Assembly (NCBI GenBank): GCA_964464925.1 | Contig: CAYXLI010000062.1 | Coordinates: 1 to 13,669, forward strand | Direction: 5' to 3' | Length of the DNA stretch: 13,669 nt | Origin: CAYXLI01 sp964464925 | GTDB lineage: Bacteria > Acidobacteriota > Terriglobia > Bryobacterales > Bryobacteraceae | Made by a program: the position numbers and the translations under genes | Part shown: one piece after another, positions 8,107-13,669 of the stretch | Position numbering within the stretch: position 1 is the first letter of the stretch | How the letters are laid out: every line of letters starts with the position of its first letter | Notes under the pieces: generated by a model | Databases searched by the model: none | What the model saw: only the letters and a program-made list of their open reading frames with translations | Told to the model about the DNA's origin: nothing

Positions 8107-8859
8107 TATCGGGCCGGAACGGGATCAGGGATCCCTTCAAACCCACAGAGTTGGAACCGATACGCGTATGTCCTGAACGATCCCGTGAATTTTTTGGATC
8201 CGTTTGGGCTCGATGCCTGCACGTGGAATCCGGCCACTAATACGCTTAATTGCACTACCGATACAGGTGGCGGTGGCATCGGTGATGGAGGTCGTGGGCC
8301 GGGTCGCCCGGCGGGCCCGATCCCGAATGACCCTCCTCCGCTAACCGGTTTAGAAAGGAATGCCGTCCTCGACAATCTTCGGCGGCTTGTGAAAGAGGGA
8401 GTAGAGACCGACTGCAAGGCTCTAGCGGATTATCTAGACGCCGTCGCAGAACGCTTAGAGGGCAGCAAAACGGGGCCAAAGGCCATCAAAGTGGCTCTTG
8501 CTGCGCTTACACCGAACCAGTTTCCGGTGCCTTTTATTCCCGATGTAACGGGTAATAATAATTACAAAGCGCTTAACGACGGTAGTGTTGCAAGCGGCTT
8601 TGCGGCTCAGTTCCAAGATCAGATTCCGACTGCGGATCAGGCGCATCACTTTGCCGCATTTTTCCAGTTGGGATTTGCGTACGGCGCGGATGCCGCTGCC
8701 AAGGCAGCGGAATGGTGGGAAAAGTTAGAGGGAACGCCTGGTAATACTGGCGATATCAATTTAGGCAAGACGGCAGCCCTAATGGGGGCTTACGTAGTGT
8801 CAGGAGTTTTGCCGATTGATCAATTGGGAGAGACCATCCGATCCTTTCTTTGTAAATGA
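7843..8859 (+). CDS. Orphan RHS tip cassette 2 (N-terminally truncated)
   Basis: The RHS reading frame is open from 7816; the first possible starts are GTG 7843 and ATG 7852, neither with a good ribosome site. There is no signal peptide and no repeat shell, so on its own it is an orphan tip. Core residues run to PVNFLDPFGL (DPFGL at 119-123), then DAC and a Gly/Pro-rich linker (~136-160). The ~215-aa tip is mostly helical, with cysteines at 191 and 337, an AHHFAAFFQLGFAYG segment from ~267 and NTGDINLGKTAALMGAYVVSG near the end. The paired HHF and DINLG motifs look like a conserved active-site or fold signature, but I do not recognise the family with confidence. Unlike the other three tips it has no HExxH. 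It could be a silent template that replaces the master's tip by homologous recombination. Confidence 0.8.
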   Translation: MYQMNDDGFNPFQFTTLSTQLWFGGKKLAVRDRLGSKGGYYPFGEERGSAVQNDDSFATYYRDKTTGVDYADQRYYSGAIGRLVTPDPYRAGTGSGIPSNPQSWNRYAYVLNDPVNFLDPFGLDACTWNPATNTLNCTTDTGGGGIGDGGRGPGRPAGPIPNDPPPLTGLERNAVLDNLRRLVKEGVETDCKALADYLDAVAERLEGSKTGPKAIKVALAALTPNQFPVPFIPDVTGNNNYKALNDGSVASGFAAQFQDQIPTADQAHHFAAFFQLGFAYGADAAAKAAEWWEKLEGTPGNTGDINLGKTAALMGAYVVSGVLPIDQLGETIRSFLCK

Positions 8860-8863
8860 TGAT

Positions 8864-8868
8864 GGGAG
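8864..8868 (+). promoter_or_regulatory. Ribosome binding site for the gene at 8875
   Basis: GGGAG lies 6 bases before the ATG at 8875. An ATG at 8870 in another frame ends after 12 codons, so 8875 is preferred. Confidence 0.5.
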
Positions 8869-8874
8869 AATGGA

Positions 8875-9426
8875 ATGCTTCGGTCAATTTTCGTTCACGG
8901 TAACTTAGCTGAAGGAGGCACTGATCGCAGACTTATACGCAGGAGCTGCCGGCAACTGCAGAGCGTGCAACTCAGTACAGTAGTCCTCTGTAGCATTCTG
9001 TTCTACTCCTGCGGGTGGCAGAAGAAAGTAACATTTGAAGAGAAGAACACGCATTCCAGAGTGGAGATATACCAGCCATTCCCTATCAATGAGGCGGGCA
9101 TCAGGGTGGTTCTGGTCGAGCATGATCACATCGTTCTATTACTTGAGAGGCGAGCGGACACGTTCCTTAGCTTTATTGACGTTTATTGGACACCGGACCG
9201 AAGGTCCGTCGCGGTGTATTCGTGTGGGTCAGGTGAGATTGCATACGATCTGAAAGCGCGAAAGCCAATACCCTTTTCGTCGCTAAGATCCGGTGTCGCC
9301 CAGCATATTCGCACCATGTATCAGCTTCCTGCGGACATCATCAGTGAGGATGCAGTATTTAGGTGGGCGTGCTTGGATGGCCAAGAGCAATTCCTGAAGC
9401 GTTACCCTGGGGCGGTTGCTTTTTAG
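8875..9426 (+). CDS. Putative lipoprotein, partner of tip 2
   Basis: This 183-aa protein starts 15 bases after the tip 2 stop with a good ribosome site. A basic N-terminal stretch (RRLIRRSCRQ) precedes a hydrophobic run (VQLSTVVLCSILFYSC). Cys46 in FYSC is an imperfect lipobox, suggesting a membrane-anchored lipoprotein. The first ~30 residues are long for a signal; a GTG at 8965 would shorten it but lacks a ribosome site. The mature part is beta-rich with DVYWTPDRRSVAVYSCGSGEIAYD, a strand pattern resembling a single beta-propeller blade, and no catalytic motif I recognise. Its position directly after a tip makes it a candidate immunity protein, by analogy with polymorphic toxin loci. Confidence 0.75.
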   Translation: MLRSIFVHGNLAEGGTDRRLIRRSCRQLQSVQLSTVVLCSILFYSCGWQKKVTFEEKNTHSRVEIYQPFPINEAGIRVVLVEHDHIVLLLERRADTFLSFIDVYWTPDRRSVAVYSCGSGEIAYDLKARKPIPFSSLRSGVAQHIRTMYQLPADIISEDAVFRWACLDGQEQFLKRYPGAVAF

Positions 9427-9447
9427 AGATTCTGTCGTGAATGAGTC

Positions 9448-10074
9448 GGCGGGATGAGTCCGTGGTCCCGGTCGTGGAGGTATGACGGGTTTGGTCACCG
9501 GCTGACGCAGAACGTGGGCGGAGCCACTACTTACTTCACGTACAACGGGGTGAATCAGTTGACAGGGCTCGGCAACACGGCGAATTATTACCAGTACGAC
9601 GCGAACGGGAACATGACGGGGGTGGGGCCGTTGGCATCGATTCAGGCTTTCACGTTCGATGTGGAGAACCGCATGGCATCGGCGCAATCGTCCTCGACGG
9701 CTGGTTTCGATTCGTACGGATATGCGGCGGACAACAAACGGGTGTACAAGAAGCGCGGCGATGACGGAACCGAAGAGGTTTCCTTCTATCTCGGGAACAA
9801 GAAGCTGGGGGTGTACCAGGTGAACGACGATGGGTTCAACCCGTTTCAGTTCACGACGCTGAGCACGCAGTTGTGGTTTGGCGGGAAGAAGCTGGCGGTG
9901 CGTGACCGGCTGGGGTCCAAGGGCGGGTACTATCCGTTCGGGGAGGAGCGTGGTTCCGCGGTGCAGAATGATGATTCCTTCGCGACGTATTATCGGGATA
10001 AGACCACTGGGGTGGATTATGCGGATCAGAGGTATTACTCGGCGGCGATGGGGAGGTTCTTGATGCCGGATCCG
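9448..10074 (+). repeat. RHS core repeat, copy in cassette 3
   Basis: Matches the master gene at 5139-5765 without gaps, with about 27 differences by eye across 621 bases. They are strongly clustered: 9847-10049 is identical to 5538-5740, while most differences lie upstream of that block. Confidence 0.9.
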
Positions 10075-10839
10075 TATCGAGCTACGACGGGGTCCGTTAA
10101 TAATCCTGCGGATCCCGGGAGTTGGAATCGCTACGCCTACGCGAGTAGTGATCCAGTCAACTATAACGATCCACAAGGACTAGACGCCTGCGCGGTTGGT
10201 ACGGGTGAGAGAGTCGAATTTGTTGACTGCGCTGTGTTGGTGGCGTTCGTTCCGAACGGCCGTGGTGAGGGTGCGAACAACCACGACTCTGACTACTGGG
10301 AGCGACAACAGGACAGAGCGTACGGGCTTATGAATGATGTCTTCAAAAAAGCACTGGATGCCCTTAACAATAACACTGGTTGCCAAGCACTCTTTAGGGC
10401 ACCCGATGGGTCACCACTGAAAGACCGCAACGGAAATGTGCTTGACCCATCGGCTATTCTTAACGGCATTCTCAATCCGGTTGACTATTCAACGGGCAAT
10501 GTGAGGAACGTCGGCGTCACCATATCGTTTGACCAGTTTTCGTCGAAGTATGAAGATACATACGCGTTCACTGAGGGTCACGGATACAACATCGGCTGGA
10601 GTGGCACCTCCGCGACATCGGCGACCATGGACTTCAACATTCAATGGTGGAATAAGGGCGATGTAACGACCAGCGCAGTTGTGCTACTTCACGAACTTGG
10701 CCACGCGATTAACTTCCTAAGCCCATCGTGGTCGCCGTCTTCGGTGACGGGAATTCAGAATGACGGCTACAGTAGTGCGAAGAGCCTCGCGAATACCGAT
10801 AAGGTTCTGGAAAGCTGCTTTCCGGTGCCGAAGTCATGA
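9454..10839 (+). CDS. Orphan RHS tip cassette 3 with HELGH metallopeptidase-like motif
   Basis: This 461-aa frame starts at an ATG that corresponds to an ACG codon in the master gene; an in-frame TGA lies at 9442-9444. No strong ribosome site is visible. Residues 1-243 are RHS core with YD repeats, LGSKGGYYPFGEERG, RYYSAAMGRF and PVNYNDPQGL (DPQGL at 239-243). The tip (~244-461) has a helical segment (ERQQDRAYGLMNDVFKKALDAL), a beta-rich middle with GHGYNIGWSGTSAT, then VVLLHELGHAINF, with His413-Glu414-His417 forming HExxH. Cysteines at 310 and 455 bracket it. HELGH is the classic zincin core, so a secreted zinc peptidase is plausible; other tip features do not resemble tips 1 and 4 closely. 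The stop overlaps the next gene in an ATGA. Confidence 0.83.
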   Translation: MSPWSRSWRYDGFGHRLTQNVGGATTYFTYNGVNQLTGLGNTANYYQYDANGNMTGVGPLASIQAFTFDVENRMASAQSSSTAGFDSYGYAADNKRVYKKRGDDGTEEVSFYLGNKKLGVYQVNDDGFNPFQFTTLSTQLWFGGKKLAVRDRLGSKGGYYPFGEERGSAVQNDDSFATYYRDKTTGVDYADQRYYSAAMGRFLMPDPYRATTGSVNNPADPGSWNRYAYASSDPVNYNDPQGLDACAVGTGERVEFVDCAVLVAFVPNGRGEGANNHDSDYWERQQDRAYGLMNDVFKKALDALNNNTGCQALFRAPDGSPLKDRNGNVLDPSAILNGILNPVDYSTGNVRNVGVTISFDQFSSKYEDTYAFTEGHGYNIGWSGTSATSATMDFNIQWWNKGDVTTSAVVLLHELGHAINFLSPSWSPSSVTGIQNDGYSSAKSLANTDKVLESCFPVPKS

Positions 10840-11246
10840 ACACTTACCCTGAAAGGCGTGGGCTGATGTGCATATCGTTGCTGTTGGTAGGATGCACCCG
10901 CCTCGTCCACGATCCGGTCCCGCCGAACCTCAAAGCAGTTAGTACGTGTATCGAAGTCTACAATCGTGAGAACGACTTCAGGAAGACTCACGGGCACTAC
11001 GCCGGGCTAGATGATCTCTCGCTTAAGTGGGACGACATGCCGCCCAGGGTCTCGGAAGTTCGTCGACGCGGAGGATATTACTTCCGCCTGCGCCTTCGAG
11101 GTGATAATTATATCCTTACCGCTGAGCCTGTGCGGTGGAGTGTCGACGGTCGAGAGTCGTTCTACATGGATCAGACCCGAATCATCCGGTACAGCCGAAG
11201 CAAGACCCCAGCCGGGCCTAATAGCCCGATCCGTGAACTCAAGTGA
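10836..11246 (+). CDS. Pilin-like-domain lipoprotein, partner of tip 3
   Basis: This 136-aa protein starts with ATG overlapping the tip 3 stop (ATGA). An alternative ATG at 10866 begins MCISLLLVGC and would give a tighter signal. Either way LVGC is a good lipobox, so it should be a lipoprotein. The mature domain starts with a helix (VSTCIEVYNRENDFRKTHGHYAG) followed by beta strands ending in YILTAEPVRW...SFYMDQTRIIRYS. That pattern of 'Y-tyrosine-AEP ... grxSFxxDxtgxIR' is typical of pilin/pseudopilin-like soluble domains, here without the type IV leader. It is a candidate immunity protein for the HELGH tip, based on position and export. The function is not known. Confidence 0.78.
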   Translation: MNTYPERRGLMCISLLLVGCTRLVHDPVPPNLKAVSTCIEVYNRENDFRKTHGHYAGLDDLSLKWDDMPPRVSEVRRRGGYYFRLRLRGDNYILTAEPVRWSVDGRESFYMDQTRIIRYSRSKTPAGPNSPIRELK

Positions 11247-11296
11247 CGTGTTTGTGGCCATATCAGATCGCACACAATCATGTTGATGGGATTAGC

Positions 11297-11952
11297 AATT
11301 GAACAGACTGATTTCGGCGGCGGCGACGGGCGGAGCGAGTCCGTGGACGGGGTCGTGGAGCTATGACGGATTTGGGAACAGGCTGACGCAGACCATCGGC
11401 GGCGCGACCACGTACTCCACCTACAACACGGCGATGAACCGGCTGACCGGGCTCGGCAACACGGCGAATTACTACCAGCACGATGCGAACGGGAACATGA
11501 CGCAGATTGGCGTGTCACCGGCGCAAAGCTTCTCCTACGATGTGGAGAACCGCATGATGTGGGCGCAGGCGGGGACGCTGTATACCGAATATTATGGATA
11601 CGCGGCGGACAACAAACGCGTGTACAAGAAGCGCGGGGATGATGCGACGGAGGAGGTTTCCTTCTATCTCGGAAACAAGAAGCTGGGTGCGTACCAGGTG
11701 AACGACGATGGGTATCCGCAGTTCCAGTTCACAACGCTGAGCACACAATTATGGTTCGGCGGGAAGAAGCTGGCGGTGCGCGACCGACTGGGGTCCAAGG
11801 GCGTATATTATCCGTTCGGGGAGGAGCGCGGTTCCGCGGTGCAGAACGATGATTCCTTTGCGACGTATTACCGGGATAAGACCACGGCGCTGGATTATGC
11901 GGACCAGCGGTATTACTCGGCTCTGACCGGTAGGTTCGTGACGCCGGATCCT
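11297..11952 (+). repeat. RHS core repeat, diverged copy in cassette 4
   Basis: Aligns with the master gene at about 5107-5765, but is one codon shorter overall and clearly more diverged, for example GAYQVNDDGYPQFQF in place of GVYQVNDDGFNPFQF and a rewritten stretch around 11510-11600. It is the oldest or least homogenised copy in the window. Confidence 0.88.
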
Positions 11953-12738
11953 TATCAGGCGAGTGGGGGCGTGGCGGAGCCTGGGTCGTGGAATCGGTAT
12001 GCGTATGTGGAAGGGGATCCGGTGAATTTTGGGGATCCGCGGGGTCTTCTTCGTGAAGCCTGTCCGTTCCTGAGTTGTTCAGAAGGTGGCGATTTTACCG
12101 ACGGCTGGGGTTCGGATAGTGGGGGTTGGTTTAGTGGCGCAGACACAGGTATAGGTAGTACGGATTCTCGAGGTGGCGCAGGCAGCGGTGGTAGCGCGTC
12201 GTTTCGGACAAGTAAGACTAGGGTCTACGATGCGATCTATAGTCACATCGCCAAGCTTGGAACTGAGTTAAGTTCAGACTGCCTCAGCGATCTCGGAAAA
12301 TTCGGCATAGCACAGACGACGTTAACCTATAATGCAGCGCGTTTGAGACTAGGCGATATTACATCGAGCGGCGATCTTTGGAGCGGACTGTATCTATACT
12401 CAGCGTCTTACAGCGCAGCACTCCATGACCCCAAGAACGGCGACTTAACGATCGCGCAATGGTACAAGGCTCAGGGTGAACAGTCGCAACAGGTTCATGC
12501 GGCGACTGTCGCTTCCTCGGCGGTAAGCCGCAACGGTCCAGTAGTCTACATAGATCCGAGCTACTTTAACGGTGCAGCTAGCGAAGATGTCGCAGCAACC
12601 GTAATTCATGAACTGATACACGCCATTTCGGGCGCCTTTGATGATCAGATCCAGCTTAGATTATTTGGCCCGGCCGGCGTCAATCCGAAAGACACCAGTA
12701 ACATCACTAAGAAACTGCGCGAGGACTGCATAAAGTGA
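11299..12738 (+). CDS. Orphan RHS tip cassette 4 with HELIH metallopeptidase-like motif
   Basis: This 479-aa frame opens at a TTG two codons after an in-frame TAG (11293-11295), with no clear ribosome site. Residues 1-250 are RHS core ending in PVNFGDPRGL (DPRGL at 246-250). A Gly/Ser-rich linker (~261-300) leads to the tip. It contains SSDC (Cys328), VVYIDPSYF, then VIHELIHA with His437-Glu438-His441, and ends NITKKLREDCIK (Cys477). The tip is homologous to that of the master: both have (S/A)DC..DL early, (F/Y)I(N/D)P before HExxH, a DxxIQ-type segment after it, and NIT.KL..DC at the end. It is therefore a divergent version of the same putative zinc-peptidase tip. The stop overlaps the partner start in a GTGA, as in the master. 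Confidence 0.85.
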   Translation: MNRLISAAATGGASPWTGSWSYDGFGNRLTQTIGGATTYSTYNTAMNRLTGLGNTANYYQHDANGNMTQIGVSPAQSFSYDVENRMMWAQAGTLYTEYYGYAADNKRVYKKRGDDATEEVSFYLGNKKLGAYQVNDDGYPQFQFTTLSTQLWFGGKKLAVRDRLGSKGVYYPFGEERGSAVQNDDSFATYYRDKTTALDYADQRYYSALTGRFVTPDPYQASGGVAEPGSWNRYAYVEGDPVNFGDPRGLLREACPFLSCSEGGDFTDGWGSDSGGWFSGADTGIGSTDSRGGAGSGGSASFRTSKTRVYDAIYSHIAKLGTELSSDCLSDLGKFGIAQTTLTYNAARLRLGDITSSGDLWSGLYLYSASYSAALHDPKNGDLTIAQWYKAQGEQSQQVHAATVASSAVSRNGPVVYIDPSYFNGAASEDVAATVIHELIHAISGAFDDQIQLRLFGPAGVNPKDTSNITKKLREDCIK

Positions 12739-13346
12739 AACGCACATTGATCGTGGTTGTCATGGGATGGAGTGCGCTGGTCAGCAGTATCTGGGCGCAG
12801 GAGTCGAACCCTACGTCGCATTCGACGGTTTGCGTTCAATTGCTCGACCCAGAAGGTTATCCGTTGAAAGAGGGAGTCACAACATTCTCGGCTGGGGCTC
12901 GTCGCTTCGATGTCAGGCCCGGATGTACGGACCAGATTCCATTCGGACTTTACACGCTCACAACAATCACTTCAGGCACGGCACTGGATGTCCGCACCCT
13001 ATTCGTCGACCGACCGAAGATCTATTTGACAATCGGATTGCGTCTTGGTCTGGTAGGCGGGGTTGAGGGCGGCGGCGTTCCTGTGAAAGGGCGTCTATTG
13101 AGCAAGGATCGGTTTGCTTTCGGTGTGTGGCTGAGGCTGACCAACATCTTCACCGGGCAAAGTTTTGAAACTGTGCTGCGGCAGGATCGAACGTTCGATT
13201 TTGGGGGTGTACCACCAGGTCCATTTGTTCTGGTCTGTGTCTCCGGCCCCAAGGTGCTGGTTGTAAGACGATTGGATGTCTCACCCGCAGTAGAGAATGT
13301 CGGTATTGAGCTTGAACTCCAGCCGGACGTGACACTCAAACCTTGA
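12735..13346 (+). CDS. Exported beta-sandwich protein, partner of tip 4 and paralogue of the tip 1 partner
   Basis: This 203-aa protein has a GTG start in a GTGA overlap, with GAGGA 9 bases upstream. A signal peptide covers about 22 residues (cleavage near IWA|QE). It is a divergent homologue of the protein at 6503-7096: both have IPFGLY (here from residue 68), a following IGLRL-like strand, then a second sandwich with GVWLRLTNIF, FDFGGVPPGPFVLVCV and a final IELELQP-type strand. The fold is likely carboxypeptidase-regulatory or transthyretin-like. Homologous tips sitting next to homologous partners is the strongest evidence in the window that each tip and its neighbour form a functional pair. 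Inhibitor, immunity or structural roles cannot be told apart from sequence. Confidence 0.85.
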   Translation: MKRTLIVVVMGWSALVSSIWAQESNPTSHSTVCVQLLDPEGYPLKEGVTTFSAGARRFDVRPGCTDQIPFGLYTLTTITSGTALDVRTLFVDRPKIYLTIGLRLGLVGGVEGGGVPVKGRLLSKDRFAFGVWLRLTNIFTGQSFETVLRQDRTFDFGGVPPGPFVLVCVSGPKVLVVRRLDVSPAVENVGIELELQPDVTLKP

Positions 13347-13374
13347 GGGTACTTCCGAAAGAGCCCTTTGTTGA

Positions 13375-13669
13375 CAGATCAGCAGGAACAGCAAGTTGTT
13401 GGATGAGAGCTACAACTATCCGGCGGCTGGGTCGAACAACGGGCGGATCGATTCGAAGACCGATAACATCGCGGGCGAGACGGTGGCCTATACCTATGAC
13501 GATTTGAACCGGCTGGTGTCGGCGACGGCGACGGGCGGGACGAGTCCGTGGGCGCGGTCGTGGAGCTATGACGGGTTTGGGAACCGGCTGACGCAGAACG
13601 TGGGCGGAGCCACCACTTACTTCACGTACAACGGGGTGAATCAGTTGACAGGGCTCGGCAACACGGCGA
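13375..13669 (+). CDS. Orphan RHS cassette 5, core fragment running off the window
   Basis: The RHS frame is open from just after a TGA at 13372-13374 to the window end. It encodes QISRNSKLLDESYNY and on through YDDLNRL, YDGFGNRL and NQLTGLGNTA, identical in protein style to the master from residue ~1363. TTG codons at 13396 and 13399 are possible starts, without a ribosome site. The tip is outside the window. The stretch is too short to judge expression; by analogy with the others, a variable tip and partner gene should follow. Confidence 0.75.
13375..13669 (+). repeat. RHS core repeat, copy in cassette 5
   Basis: Gapless match to the master at 4980-5274 with only two differences that I can find in 295 bases (13385 and one in the TTGACA near 13650). 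It shares the latter change with cassette 3. It begins further upstream in the core than any other cassette. Confidence 0.9.

Noticed and set aside
9283..10176. Antisense open frame of 297 codons in cassette 3
   Set aside because: It repeats much of the antisense product of the master because the DNA is duplicated; no signs of a real gene.
7772..13400. Insertion sequence or integrase-mediated cassette system (integron-like)
   Set aside because: I see no transposase, integrase, terminal inverted repeats or common recombination site at the cassette edges; left boundaries differ and only core homology is shared, which fits homologous recombination.
5475..13669. CRISPR or short tandem repeat array
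   Set aside because: The repeats are long (about 0.3-0.65 kb), coding, in one frame and variable in length.

Overview
The window is one strand-coherent locus built around a giant Sec-exported RHS/YD-repeat protein, followed by an array of displaced RHS 3' ends ('tips'), each with its own small downstream gene. All genes read on the + strand. Protein style (secreted RHS protein with jelly-roll and fibronectin III N-terminus, small exported companions, an OB-fold protein and a pilin-like lipoprotein) and the moderately high G+C suggest a member of the Acidobacteriota, perhaps the Bryobacter/Solibacter group. That assignment is inference from family resemblance; no marker gene is present.

Layout. 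Bases 1-486 hold the possible end of an upstream gene, then non-coding leader with two GC hairpins. A small exported protein (487-897) overlaps the GTG start of the master RHS gene (894-6506, 1870 aa). The master ends in the core motif PxxxxDPxGL and a ~213-aa C-terminal tip with an HExxH zinc-peptidase-like motif. Its stop overlaps the start of an exported beta-sandwich protein (6503-7096). An orphan reading-frame tail (7097-7258) follows, abutting an exported OB-fold-like protein (7262-7771). Then come three truncated RHS cassettes, each with a partner: 7816-8859 + 8875-9426, 9448-10839 + 10836-11246, 11299-12738 + 12735-13346. A fourth cassette starts at about 13375 and runs off the window. 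The cassettes carry only the last ~100-240 codons of the RHS core, nearly identical to the master except for the third, and then unrelated or only distantly related tips.

Interpretation. This is the architecture of a polymorphic toxin locus with orphan tip/immunity modules (as known for Rhs, WapA and CdiA), but with unusual content. Three of four tips have HExxH motifs. All tips share a cysteine near the start of the folded tip region and another near the C-terminus. Every partner has an export signal or lipoprotein-like N-terminus. Two cassettes carry homologous tips paired with homologous beta-sandwich partners, which argues that tip and partner travel and work together. I propose an exported RHS system with exchangeable metallopeptidase-like effector tips and exported cognate inhibitor/immunity or accessory proteins. 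Toxicity and immunity are inferred, not shown.
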